Shown one piece after another: positions 33,520-47,394 of a stretch of 64,000 nucleotides of DNA (its first letter is position 1; every line of letters begins with the position of its first letter). Under the pieces are notes generated by a model. It made no database searches and had not been told where the DNA came from. It saw only the letters and a list, made by a program, of their open reading frames with translations. Source of the DNA: Cichorium intybus (lineage: Eukaryota; Streptophyta; Magnoliopsida; Asterales; Asteraceae); the NCBI GenBank assembly GCA_023525715.1, contig CM042013.1:83936494-84000493 (forward strand), in the 5' to 3' direction. Made by a program: the position numbers and the translations under genes.

Positions 33520-34872
33520 ATGGAAAATAGATCTCTTATGGAGAATTTGTCAGACACTAAGCTGAATTTCTTAAGGGAAGAGGGTACCTCCTTATCATTT
33601 AATCAGATACCTCTACTAGGGTTTGGTAATTATAGTATCCTAAACTCCTTTTATTTCTTATTCCTTTTTCTATTGTTTTGATTTTTTTTTTAAACTATGT
33701 GGGGTATAGATTTTCTAGATATATTACCGCTGGATCAACCTCAAGATGATCTTGAAGTTTTTCCTCTGATGAGTATTCTCCCTGAAGATCCACTGCCTTT
33801 AAATCAAGACATCGCTGTTGGGCAATCTCAATATATACTTCCAGGTTAAGTCATTTTGTTAAGCTTTATGTTTATTTTGCTTAATTATCTAACATACGTT
33901 ATACACAAATCCATTTGTAGATGATCTTACTAATGATAATCTAAGCATGAACGTGCCCATACTGCATAGTGGAGTAGATCTAACAAATCAGGGGTTTCAA
34001 ACTGACATTCAAAATCAGGATCAAATACAGCCGATCCATGATGACACTATCGGGCTCGCTTCAGCGAATCTTGAGTCCGTGGGTGGTTTTCAATATCAGT
34101 ATCATTTTCAATTGATCCAAAGTAACTTGGAAAGTTTCACGAATGGGAATTCTGGGTTTATGGTTGATTTTAGAAATCAAGAACTATTACCCATAATAGG
34201 TAACAATGAAAGTGTTAGTGATCAGGATCATACACAATTGATCCAAAATGAAAACGTTTCAACCTCGATTCCAAGAACCTTTGAAATTTGTAGAAAAAGG
34301 GGTTCTAGACATGCGTTGAGTAAGGAAACAATATCCATGCATTTTGATAAGCCCATTTTGGAAGCTGCAAGGGAACTCAACGTTGGATCAACACAGTTGA
34401 AGCAACGCTGTAGGAAGTTAGGCATCAAAAGTTGGCCTCGACGACAGATTAAGAGTCTACAAACTCTTATTAACCATACTCAGGTTAAGAATTGTATTTC
34501 TTTCTCCACAATTTCAATGCCATGAGGTTGTAATGACTGAAAGTATTTATGCAACAGAAATTGGATAATAATCCTAGTGGAGCAGACATAATATTTGGTC
34601 TAGAGAACGAGAAAAGAGCAATAGTCGAGGGTTCCAGTTCGAAGATAACTGATACCACAAAGAGATTGAGGCAAGCTGCCTTTAAGGCTGTTTACAAGAA
34701 AATAAAGGTTCAGAAGAGGGAGGAAGCTTCATCAGGGACCCATACACAGCAACAATCTCTGCCTTCTGTTTCTGCTATGAGTGGTTTTAACCATGATTTT
34801 CTCAAGATCACAAGTGAAGAGAACCCAGAAGACTTGGCAGGTGACATAGCCCGCCTTCGGCTTTCAGATTGA
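33520..34872 (+). CDS. RWP-RK (RKD-like) transcription factor, copy 2, damaged splice site
   Basis: Exons equivalent to copy 1: 33520-33625, 33710-33844, third exon ending 34483, and 34558-34872. The acceptor of intron 2 is changed from 'cacag' to 'cacaa' (33907-33908). The next AG, 'ttgtag' ending at 33920, is 12 bases downstream and keeps the frame, removing four residues (DPFV region) to give about 372 residues. The predicted protein differs from copy 1 at about four positions in exon 3 (Pro/Leu, Asp/Gly, Lys/Thr, Gly/Arg) plus changes near the exon 1-2 junction and one at the start of exon 3. The RWP-RK region, including SWPRRQ, is unchanged. It lies within element B, antisense to pol. 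Whether it is expressed cannot be told. Confidence 0.55.
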
Positions 34873-35443
34873 ATTTATACCAATATTAGTTTAATGGAAC
34901 TGTTGGTAGGGATGATGGTAGGTTTTCGATAATAGTTATTGGTCAGGTATTATCGAATTCTCAGGTCTACTATGTAAGGATAGGGGTATAAGAGGTACAT
35001 AAAGTGTCTAGATGTATGGTTCTATAGTATTATAAAATACTCTTGTAGTAATTTAGCTTTATATTTTGTTTTAGAGTTTCTTTGTATATGGTTCTTGGTA
35101 AGTTTTTAGACTTGTTGTCCACTACGACTATTTCTAAGTACATGTTAGTCATACCTTGGACAAATACACTTGATCAGGCTCTATCTGTCCTAGGTATGAT
35201 TACATAACTACCTAGGCCTACTCGTAGTGTTCAAATCATCTTATTACTCTTGTATTGTTCTGGTTATGACACTGTTCTAGTATGTATGTACTTGTACTTA
35301 TACTTTATAAAAATATCATTGTATTTTAAATTATACTTTGTATAGATTGTTTTAGAGAGTTTTAGTCCCATTGTATTTATAGTTGTATATCTTAAATGGA
35401 TTGATATACTTAGTTCACTATAAACAATGCTCTGATACCAATC
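34873..35443. other. 3' flank of RWP-RK copy 2 and chromovirus leader (duplicate)
   Basis: Repeats 29680-30250, including the primer-binding site at 35429-35443. No coding frame of its own. Confidence 0.6.
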
Positions 35444-35490
35444 TGTCACACCCTTAGACGTTTCCGCCATCGTGGTTTGGGGGTGTGACA
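35444..35490 (-). repeat. 47-bp LTR stub, duplicate
   Basis: Same sequence as 30251-30297, followed by 'gaaggcaaccc', so the target-site side is preserved in the duplicate. Confidence 0.85.
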
Positions 35491-36432
35491 GAAGGCAACC
35501 CAAAAGGACTTTGCTACTATCAATTAAATATATATACCAATTATAGTCATCGCTTAGACACCTAATCCAATAGTCTCCCACTTGGATAAGTCTATGACTA
35601 TAACTGCCAGTATAACTTCTAAATTGACCAGTAAATTGTAGCTTCCAAAAGCCGCTGCCGAACTTTGATCCAGTCAGTTCTGTCCTAAGATAAGTGATCA
35701 TATGATCCTCCGTTCTACTAGTTATCGTTCGGACCATAGACATGGATTAAGATCAATCTCAGTCCGATACTATGTTTCTCGATTTCTGATTTGCAAATGA
35801 AATAAGACTTCTAATTGAACACATCAATTTAGTCCTGGCTGGCCAGCACTTCAGTCAACACCAAATCACTGAGAGGCCTACATATATCGCTTTTCCTGTC
35901 AGGGCAAAAGGAACGAATAAACTTTGACTCATATGCTTGTATCCTTTACTCGTCAAATCGTGCACAACAATATGTTTTATGACATCGAGTTACCGATGCG
36001 TTTACACATTGTCAATGTACAACCGACTTGTAAATTACAACTCATATGTCTCCGTTTCAAGACCATAAGATATTATCGCCTCAGAATTACTCGTGATATA
36101 ATTCATGAAGTAATTCTCTAGCGTGGGTTTATCCAATACTCAAATCCCTATTTCCAAGTACTCATGAATGTTGTAGCAATACTATTGCTATGCCTAACTC
36201 CTTAGACAGTCAACAATCCAATTCATGACAGTCTTGATTCATTACTTACTTCCAAAACTATGAACGACTGTGGATGTTTGAATAATCATATTATTCGGAA
36301 AGTAAAACATGCAAAATTAAAACACAATAATAAACAATTGACAAATAGTAGTAAACAATACTTATCAATAATTCTCCATTATTAAAATCACCAAAAGTCA
36401 ATTACATTTATATTGTTACAAGTTTCAGATAA
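35491..36432 (-). other. B 3' LTR end and post-pol region, copy 2
   Basis: Repeats 30298-31240. Holds the LTR end 'aatccaata', the purine tract and AT-rich non-coding sequence. No gene seen. Confidence 0.7.
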
Positions 36433-38994
36433 CTATCTAACTACTAAACTAATATCATCTTTCAGACATATGCTCCTAGCATGCTGATTGTGCTTAACCC
36501 TACTCAGAGCCTTCGTCAAAGGATCTGCAGGGTTCTCCTCAGATGATACCCTCTTCGCGATGAGGTGACCTTCTTCTACCCTATGCCTGATGTAATGGTA
36601 CTTTCTGTCGATGTGTCTGGACTTTCCATGATCTCTCAGTTCCTTAGTCAAAGCAACCGCTCCTTCATTATCGCAGAATAGTTCCATTGGCTCCTGAATA
36701 GTCGGGATGACTCCAAGGTCACCGATGAAGTTTTTCAGCCAAGCCGCTTCTTTTGACGATTCACTTGCAGCTATGTACTCTGATTCACACGTCAAATCAG
36801 CCACCATCTCTTGCTTAGAACCCTTCCAAGTAATCGCTCCACCATTTAAAAGAAACACCCAGACTGACTGAGACCGACCGTTGTCTCTAAATATCTGAAA
36901 GCTGGCGTCTGTATACCTACTAATTCTCAACGTATCACTGCCACCAAGGACTAGGACAATATCCTTCATCCTCTGCAAATACTTAAGAATATTCTTAACG
37001 GCTATCCAATGAGCTCTGCGAGGATTTCCCTGATAGCGACTGACCATGCTCAAAGCAAAGGACACGTCATGGCGAGTACATGTCATAGCATACATGATTG
37101 ACCCCACAGCCGAAACGTAAGGTACTCGACTCATGTCAGCTATCTCTTCATCTGTACTCGGGCTTTGAGTCTTACTTAATTTTGCATTGCTCTGGATAGG
37201 CAGCTCTCTTTTCTTGGAATTTTCCATACTAAACCACTTTAGTACCTTATCCAAGTATGTGCTTTGACTAAGTCCTATTAGTCTCTTCTTTCTATCTCTC
37301 AATATCCATATCCCGAGAATATAGGCTGCGTCTCCGATGGCTTTGATAGCGAAACACTTCCCAAGCCAAGATTTAACTTCTTGTAAGGTTTGAATGTCGT
37401 TCCCCATGAGCAATATGCCATCGACATACAACACCAGAAAAGTAAGTATACTCCCACTAGCCTTTATATACACGCAGGACTCATCTTCACTCCTAGAGAA
37501 ACCAAACACTTTAACTTTCTCATGGAAGCAGAGATTCCAGCTGCGAGATGCTTGTTTCAATCCGTAGATTGATTTCTCAAGCTTACACGTTCTATTGGGA
37601 TACTTTGCATCTACATAACCCTCTGGCTGATTCATGTAAACATCCTCAGCCAACTTCCCGTTAAGGAAAGCGGTTTTGACTTCCATCTGCCAAATTTCGT
37701 AATCATGAAATGCAGCTATGGCAAGCATTATCCTAATAGACTTCATCTTAGCCACTGGTGAGAATGTCTCATCATAGTCAACCCCAGGGGTTTGAGTAAA
37801 GCCCTTTGCAACCAGTCGAGCCTTGAAAGTGTGTATCTTTCCATCTATGTCAGTATTCTTTTTGAAGATCCATTTGCACCCAACTGTCTTTCGACCTGGT
37901 ACATTATCAACCAAATTCCAAACTTGGTTGTCATACATGTACTTCATCTCGCTGTCCATTGCCTCTTTCCACTTAGCAGCCTCAGGGCCTGCCACTCCTT
38001 CATTGTAGTTACCTGGATCATCCAAATTTGTCAATGTCCTATCACTAAAAAACGTGTCACCATCCGTAGTTATATGGAAACCATAAAACTTAGGCGGCAT
38101 GCTAACTCTATTGGAGCGTCTAAGAGGTAATGAATTGTCTATCGGCCCAACAGGAACTTCTTCCTCTAGTTGAGTGCTAGTATCTTCTAAGGTTCCTTCA
38201 TTGGTTGACTTTTGAATTTCTTCAAGGTCAATGGTACCCCCACTATCCACTTTGAATATGAGCTCTCTCTCACGAAAGACTCCTCGTCGTGCTACAAAGA
38301 CCACGTCCTTGCTCGGTCTGTAGAACAAATATCCAAAAGACTGTTTTAGGTAACCAATGAAAATACACCACTCACTTATAGCTGCTAGTTTGTCATGAGT
38401 CTCTCGTCTTACGAAAGCTTCATAACCCCAGACTTTGATATATGCTAACGAGGGAACTTTCCCTATCCACATTTCGTGAGGTGTTTTGGCAACCTTTTTA
38501 GTAGGGACAAGATTGAGGATGTGGGCGGCAGTCTCTAAGGCATACCCCCATAAGTGAATAGGAAGAGAAGCTCTACTCATCATGGAACGGACCATGTCTA
38601 ACAAGGTCCGGTTACGCCTCTCAGCCACACCATTCAATTGTGGTGTCCTAGCAGGAGTCAACTGTGAAACTATTCCACATTTCTTAAGATAGCCGTGGAA
38701 CTCGATACTAAGATACTCACCGCCTCTATCGGATCTAAGCATCTTTATCTTCCTGCCTAGTTGATTATCGACTTCATTCTTAAAGTCTTTGAACTTTTCA
38801 AAGGTTTTTGACTTATGCTTGATTAAGTAGATATAGCCATATCTGCTATAATCATCCGTAAAAGTCACATAAAATTGATTAGCATCCCTTGTGGATGATC
38901 TGAAGGGTCCACAGACATCTGTGTGTATGAGATCTGACAGACCTTCACCTCTTTCACAAGATCCTATGAAAGGTGATTTTGTCATCTTCCCCAA
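36433..38994 (-). CDS. pol: Copia integrase-RT-RNase H polyprotein of element B (853 aa), catalytically impaired
   Basis: A long uninterrupted frame. Integrase: 'LIHTDVCGPF', 'FYVTFTDDYSRY' and 'TPQLNGVAERRN' give the D-D-E triad. The linker has 'RSNRVSMPPKFYGFHI'. RT: 'GVDYDETFSPVAKMKSIR', 'MEVKTAFLNGKLAEDVYM', then 'LYVDGILLMGND'. The universally required YVDD is YVDG here, and also in duplicate copy 1, so RT was dead before the duplication. RNase H: 'YTDASFQIF', 'CESEYIAASES'. Ends 'ADPLTKALS...'. Reading starts within the zinc-finger/integrase border (MGKMTKSPF); the true polyprotein began upstream in gag. The open frame despite loss of a catalytic Asp is notable. Confidence 0.8.
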   Translation of the reverse strand: MGKMTKSPFIGSCERGEGLSDLIHTDVCGPFRSSTRDANQFYVTFTDDYSRYGYIYLIKHKSKTFEKFKDFKNEVDNQLGRKIKMLRSDRGGEYLSIEFHGYLKKCGIVSQLTPARTPQLNGVAERRNRTLLDMVRSMMSRASLPIHLWGYALETAAHILNLVPTKKVAKTPHEMWIGKVPSLAYIKVWGYEAFVRRETHDKLAAISEWCIFIGYLKQSFGYLFYRPSKDVVFVARRGVFRERELIFKVDSGGTIDLEEIQKSTNEGTLEDTSTQLEEEVPVGPIDNSLPLRRSNRVSMPPKFYGFHITTDGDTFFSDRTLTNLDDPGNYNEGVAGPEAAKWKEAMDSEMKYMYDNQVWNLVDNVPGRKTVGCKWIFKKNTDIDGKIHTFKARLVAKGFTQTPGVDYDETFSPVAKMKSIRIMLAIAAFHDYEIWQMEVKTAFLNGKLAEDVYMNQPEGYVDAKYPNRTCKLEKSIYGLKQASRSWNLCFHEKVKVFGFSRSEDESCVYIKASGSILTFLVLYVDGILLMGNDIQTLQEVKSWLGKCFAIKAIGDAAYILGIWILRDRKKRLIGLSQSTYLDKVLKWFSMENSKKRELPIQSNAKLSKTQSPSTDEEIADMSRVPYVSAVGSIMYAMTCTRHDVSFALSMVSRYQGNPRRAHWIAVKNILKYLQRMKDIVLVLGGSDTLRISRYTDASFQIFRDNGRSQSVWVFLLNGGAITWKGSKQEMVADLTCESEYIAASESSKEAAWLKNFIGDLGVIPTIQEPMELFCDNEGAVALTKELRDHGKSRHIDRKYHYIRHRVEEGHLIAKRVSSEENPADPLTKALSRVKHNQHARSICLKDDISLVVR

Positions 38995-39584
38995 CAGACA
39001 AGACTCGCATACATCATCCTCCTAAGATCGAATGATTCCAACACTCCATCCTTTTGGAGTTGTGCAATGCGTTTCTTGTTGATATGTCCAAGACGACAGT
39101 GCCACAAGCATGTCTTTTCTATACCATTAGATGAGTCAATTTGTAATACACTATTGCCTAAATTGTCTACACAAGTTATAGTTTCATACACACCATCACA
39201 AGGTAAAGCTTCGAAAATAAAAACACCATTTTTATAAGCAGAAATAGATCCATTCGCATTATTAAAAGAATATCTATAGCCTTGTTTGAACAATGCATGA
39301 AAAGAAATAATATTTCGAGCCATTTCTGGCGAGTAACGGCAATTTAACAAATCTAAACTAACATCACTACTGAGTACTAGACTATAAACTCCAATCTTGG
39401 TGACAGGTGACGATCGCCTATTTCCCATGATTAGGTTTATCCTTCCGTGCTCCACCACCTTACTTTCGTTTAAGCCCTGCAAATCAGAACAAATGTGAAA
39501 ACCACATCCTGTATAAAGGAGCCAAGAATAAGAAGATGATGAGTTTTTAGAGATAGTGTATATACGTGCAGACGATGGCTTCAT
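38982..39584 (-). pseudogene. Element B protease and pre-integrase region
   Basis: A 200-codon frame: protease 'LLYTGCGFHICSDLQG', in which the catalytic Asp of D-T-G is Tyr, then 'NLIMGNRRSSPVTKIG', a GAG-pre-integrase segment with 'CLWHCRLGHINKKRIAQLQK', and a frameshift at the end ('MYASLVCWGR' where an ESCLLGKM-like motif is expected). It overlaps the downstream pol frame by 13 bp because of that shift. The D-to-Y change would abolish proteolysis. Confidence 0.75.
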
Positions 39585-40476
39585 TTTGCCATCCTTGATG
39601 TCCTGCAGATACTTCGGGCAGCATCATTTCCAGTGGCCCTTCTCGTTGCAGTTAAAATAGTCGGCCTCTTTGGGTTCAAGACATGAGGAGTGTCAGAACT
39701 GGGCCTAGCTCCTGGGCCATTACTGGATGACCCAACATGAGCCTTGCCTTTCCAATTCTGCTTGGGAGGACCTTTCCTCTTTTTCCCTCTTCCCGGACCA
39801 ATAGCCATGACAGGAGCACTGGCGGAGGGTATACCCTTACCCTTCATTCTATCCTCAGCGGTCTGCAGCATGTTGTGCAATTCAGCCAAAGTAGTCTGAT
39901 TGTTGTTCAAATGATAAGCCAGGATGAACTGATCATAACAACTAGGCAAGGAGTTTAAGACTGTATCAATAGTCAGCTCCTCATCAAAATGCACGTTAAG
40001 CTTCTGAAGCCTTCCTACGTATCTCTGCATTCTTTGCACGTGGGTGCAGATGGACTCTCATTCTTTCAGTTCACAAGCCATGAGGGCTTTGACTACCTTA
40101 TAATTTTCCTGACGAGCTTGCTTACGGAACTTTTCCATAAGGTCCTTGCTCATCCCGAATGGCCAGTAGTCTTCATAAAACCTTTGCAATTTCGGGACCA
40201 TCGTAGCGACCATGATGCAGCTTTGGTTGCATCATCGTAATGTTTCTTATATGAGGCATATTCCTCAGGAGTAGCTGTATCTTGATCAACCTCGATGAGC
40301 TCTTTCTCGAGAACATACTATTTGTCCTCAAATCTTAGAGCCATGTTGATATTACGTATCCAGTCGTTGTAATTGGTGCCATCTAATGTCACCTTAGAGC
40401 ACAATGAGAGGATCGAAGAGAAGTTGTTGGAGTGGGATGCGGGTTGGGGAGCAGAAGCATCAGCAGAGGAAGACAT
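39581..40476 (-). pseudogene. gag: Element B gag
   Basis: The proposed ATG is at 40476 (MSSSADASAPQPASHSN...), followed by 'VTLDGTNYNDWIRNINMALR', the copia gag N-terminal domain. An in-frame TAG replaces Gln (near 40321), and frame changes follow. The well-preserved part 39581-40039 has 'LQKLNVHFDEELTIDTVLNS' and 'LPSCYDQFILAYHLNNNQTT', then a basic tail 'RGKKRKGPPKQNWKGKAHVG'. The CCHC knuckle region is scrambled by frameshift ('CRTSRMAK'). Dead. Confidence 0.75.
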
Positions 40477-40496
40477 CTATAAAAGAAAGGTAGTTT

Positions 40497-41904
<1,408 letters not shown>

Positions 41905-41917
41905 GCTCTGATACCAC
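41905..41917 (-). promoter_or_regulatory. Primer-binding site of element B
   Basis: Minus strand GTGGTATCAGAGC, complementary to the 3' end of initiator tRNA-Met. It touches the LTR end CCTATCA. Confidence 0.85.
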
Positions 41918-42694
41918 TGATAGGTTTTAGGCAAAACAAATAAACTTAACCCTTAAGTTTACATGGAACGTAATTGGATCTAATTTTTCACTATTTGAAC
42001 CTGTAACTAATACCTAAGGCATTATCAAAATTTACTAAAGGATTAAAAGAAAATTACTAACTTTTTGTTGAATATTTTGGAAGTGAGCACCATAAGCGTC
42101 GTGCCTCAAATGGTTCACACCCAAAGCAAGCAACAAGAAAAAAACGAGAGAGCGTAGAGAGAGAAAGTGAAGTTGTCGCAGAAATAGGGGAGCCAGGGAC
42201 CCCTATTTATAGCTTTGAAAGGATTAGCAGATAAGCCTCATAGATAAACCTTATTTGAATTCAAACGAGATAAACATTTTATCTTTTAATTCAAACTCCT
42301 ATTTATCTATATATGGATTTAGAAATTAAGGAATTATCCTTCCTTAATTTCGCCAACCATAAGACCTACCAAAACTGTTCACTACTCAACTATTGAATAA
42401 TTACAATTCAGCCCTTGCACTTTTAATTAATCCAATTAATCACCAAATTAATTCCAATTAATTTCTAATTAATTATTAGTCAAATAATAATATTTCTAAT
42501 TAATATATTATCCTGATAATATATTAACAAATTATTTATATTGATTTATTAATCACATAACAAATCAATCTCTCTCTCTCTCTAAAGGTTATTTTGTCAA
42601 ATTGCCAACTATGAGGGCAACCCAAAAGGACTTTGCTACTATCAATTAAATATATATACCAATTATAGTCATGGCTTAGACAGCTAATCCAACA
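41918..42694 (-). repeat. 5' LTR of element B (777 bp)
   Basis: On the minus strand starts TGTTGGATTAG and ends AAAACCTATCA. On the plus strand 'ccctatttatagctttg' near 42201 gives a minus-strand TATAAATA. The partner is 23015-23726 plus 30303-30379. Confidence 0.9.
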
Positions 42695-42714
42695 AAAACC
42701 TCCTTTCTCCTTTA

Positions 42715-42797
42715 ATGGCTCCCGATTTTGAGTTTGTTGCACTTGCGGATTTGTTCAAAGCAGAATCCACTCCTGCTTCTCGCATTCTTGTTCAACC
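42715..42797 (+). pseudogene. Env-like ORF of element G, 5' piece
   Basis: The ATG at 42715 opens 'MAPDFEFVALADLFKAESTP', running in frame into the target duplication CAACC of element D. Skipping D, the frame continues at 51821 ('...TNIAAAFNIPAKLK'), which shows that D split a formerly continuous ORF. See the 3' piece for the description. Confidence 0.7.
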
Positions 42798-43950
<1,153 letters not shown>

Positions 43951-43961
43951 ATCTCCCACTT

Positions 43962-44731
43962 GCACAAGGTTGCATCATAGAATGATATCGACAGTGGTAA
44001 ACGTCTAGCAACATATCACTGCCCCCAATAACACATGACATTGTGCCATTCAACAACATTCAATTCTTCAGAAAACACGAGGCTCTAATTGATGTATAAG
44101 GTTATCTATTAATTATCCCTTTGTCACAGACATCATGTTGAACATGAGACATGGATCTTAATCATTCTCATTTTATGTTCAACTTTCAATCAGGCGCCTT
44201 AGATGTCTAACTCTCAACACATAAGAGGAACAAATCCCGTCTTGACTACATACGCCCCTCATATAGTTAATACTATGCATGAGTATGGCCTTTATGGTTG
44301 TCTGTATTTCAAGAACAACTGTGAACCATATCAAAGCATAGTACACTCTACACTTGAGTCCCAAATATGTATCTCAGGTCAAAGGATACAATGATAATAC
44401 CTTTATTCAAGAATCATTATGATGATGATCCATGGAGTGATCTTGAAACGGGTCAAGTCCAATACTTGTTCACTGACAAGTACCTATGAATTTGGTTGCA
44501 ACCTTTTGCTACTTTTACCCATAAAAGTCAACCAATCCAATTCATATTAGTCTTTCTTCATAATTGCTCCCACAACTATGATCGACTATGGACGTTTAGA
44601 ATAACTAAATTATTCAAGGATTAAACATGCTAATTAAAACACAATAATTATGAATGAAACATCACGTCACAAATATTACATAATTCTTGTCGTTTACATA
44701 AGTTCATATTCATAAAACATTTAAACACAAA
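43962..44731 (-). other. Post-pol region of element D
   Basis: Non-coding between the pol stop and the purine tract. Small frames on both strands here are chance. No gene seen. Confidence 0.6.
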
Positions 44732-47394
44732 TCAAATCCATTCATTAGAAAAACGGAGTCCTATACCCTTAGCATGACTTTCATGCTTAGTTTGGGGTAA
44801 AGGCTTCGTGAATGGGTCTGCCAAATTCTGATCTGTATGAACCTTGTGAATACTTATTTCACCATTCTTAACTTCATGTCTAATGTAGTTATACCTTCGG
44901 TGAATGTGTTTAGTCTTTTGATGCAATCTAGGTTCCTTTGCTTGAGCTATAGCACCTAGATTGTCACAGAAGATTTCTATAGGGTCCCGAATGGAAGGAA
45001 CAACCCCTAGATCTTCTATGAACTTTCTCATCCATACAGCTTCTTGAGCAGCTTCCGAAGCAGCAACATACTCTGATTCTGTAGTGGATTGTGCAATCAC
45101 TTCTTGTTTGGAACTCTTCCAAGACACGGCTCCTCCATTTAAAATAAAGACATACCCAGATTGAGATTTCGAATCATCCCTATCTGTTTGGAAGCTTGCG
45201 TCAGTGTAACCCTTTACCTTTAAGCTTTCTTCCAAACCGCCGTAAACTAAGAACATATCTTTAGTTCTTCTCAAGTACTTAAGAATGTTCTTTACAGCAG
45301 TCCAGTAGGCTTCACCTGGGTTCTGTTGATACCTACTAGTCATACATAAGGCACATGAGACGTCGGGCCTAGTGCATAACATGGCATACATGATGGACCC
45401 AATTGCCGAAGCATATGGGACATGTTTCATCCTTTCAAGTTCAGTCCTAGTGTTTGGGCACTGAGACTTGCTTAGGATGGTGCCATGCGGCATTGGCAAG
45501 AATCCTCTTTTAGAGTCTTACATCTTGAACCTTTTCAAGATTTTATCAATATATACACTTTGGCTAAGACCAATAAGTCTCTTAGATCTATCTCTATATA
45601 TCTTTATGCCTAACACATAAGCAGCTTCCCCTAGATCCTTCATTGAGAAACAACTCTCAAGGAACGCTTTGACACCTTTTAAGGTTGGGATGTCATTTCC
45701 AAATAAAAGTATGTCATCTACATACAATACTAGGATTATGACAATGCTCCCACTAGCTTTCTTGTAAACACAGGAGTCATCCTCATTTTTGATGAATCCA
45801 AAACTCGTAATCTTTTCATCAAAACGGATGTTCCATGTTCGAGACGCTTGCTTTAATCCATAGATAGATCTTTTAAGCTTGCACACTTTGTTTGGATGAT
45901 TGGGATCGACAAAACCTTCAGGTTGATCCATATAGACATCTTCCAATAAGTGTCCATTAAGGAAAGCGGTCTTGACATCCATTTGCCATATCTCATAATC
46001 ATAGTACGCGGCTATGGCAAAAAGTATCCTAATCGACTTGATTATTGCCACTGGAGAAAAGGTCTCATCATAGTCAATACCATGAGTCTGTGAGTGTATC
46101 CTTTAGCGACAAGTCTAGCCTTAAAAGTGTGAACATTTCCATCCACGTCGATTTTCTTCTTGAAAACCCATTTGTTCCCAACAGTCTTACAATTGGTGGG
46201 AAGATTAACCAAGTTCCAAACTTGATTATCGTGCATGGATTGCATCTCAGTGTTCATGGCCTCAAGCCACTTGTCAGATTCAGGATGTGATATTGCACTC
46301 TGATAGTTGACGGGTTCATCAGAATCTATCGTATAACATTCCTCTTCCATCAAAAGGTAACCATACCTTTCTGGTTCAATTCGAACCCTACCAGATTTGC
46401 GAACACCTTGTGTTACAACTTGTTCCTGATCAACCGTTTGTTCAGGTTCAACAATTTCTTTTTGAATGCTAGATTCAACTTCTTGTGTATCAGGTTGTGG
46501 TTCCTGAAGTTCCTCAAGTTCCACAAACCTCCCACTAGCCTCTTCCGTCAGAAACTTGTTTTCTAGGAATTCAGCTTTTCGAGAAATAAATATCTTATTC
46601 TCGATGGGATTGTAGAAATAGTATCCAAGACAATCTTTCGGATACCCTACAAAGATACATTTAGTTGAACGGGGTTCTAATTTGTTTGAAGCTTCTTGTC
46701 TAACATAAGCTTCACAACCCCATACCTTGAGATAGGATAAAGATGGAACCCTTCCATGCCATATCTCATAAGGTGTTTTATCTACCTTCTTAGTAGGTGC
46801 CATGTTTAGGAGACGAGCAGCTGTTTGTAAAGCATAACCCCAAAATGATAAAGGTAGAGTACTTCTACTCATCATGGATCGAACCATATCCAATAGTGTT
46901 CGGTTCCGCCTCTCAGACACACCATTATGTTGTGGTGTTCCAGGTGGAGTAAGTTGTGAAACAATTCCACAAGACTTAAGATGATCCATAAAGTTTGTAC
47001 TTAAGTACTCACCTCCTCTATCAGAACGAAGAACTTTAATTGTTTTGTTGAGTTGATTTTCCACTTCACTTTGAAACGTTTTGAACATTTCAAACGCCTC
47101 ATGTTTATGTTTAATCAAATAAACATATCCAAAACGACTAAAGTCGTCAGTGAAGGTGATGAAATATCTTTCACCATATCTAGTCATTGGCTTGAAAGGA
47201 CCACATACATCCGTATGTATGATTCCTAACAAGTCCTTTGCTCTCTCATTAGTTCCGGAGAAAGGAGCTTTAGTCATCTTGCCATGTAAACAAGATTCAC
47301 ATATATCAAATGAGTCATTCTCATTTGCCTTCAAAAGTCCACTCTTTTGAAGTTGGGATATGCGATTCTTGTTTATATGCCCAAGGCGACAATG
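44732..47394 (-). pseudogene. pol: Element D pol: integrase, RT, RNase H
   Basis: The integrase frame 46042-47334 has 'ESCLHGKMTKAPFSG', 'IIHTDVCGPF', 'YFITFTDDFSRFG' and 'TPQHNGVSERRN', so the D-D-E triad is intact. The RT frame 45518-46051 has 'MDVKTAFLNGHLLEDVYMDQ' and 'LYVDDILLFGND', an intact active site. RNase H 44732-45499 has 'GYTDASFQTDRDDSKSQSG' and 'STTESEYVAASEAAQEAVW', and ends 'GLRFSNEWI'. Lesions: a one-base frameshift near 46070 after 'LVAKGYTH'; a TAA for an expected Gln codon at about 45515, between 'KRFKM' and 'DSKRG'. Catalytic residues survive throughout, so the element died recently, if at all, through few lesions. Confidence 0.85.

Larger units (their letters stand above)
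32747..37939 (+). repeat. Tandem duplication, copy 2 (5193 bp)
   Basis: A direct repeat of 27495-32746, with about 1% substitutions in the first ~1.5 kb by eye and fewer beyond. The shorter (TA)n tract explains the length difference. Its right end is continuous with the rest of B's pol, so the original element order is preserved on this side. Confidence 0.95.
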
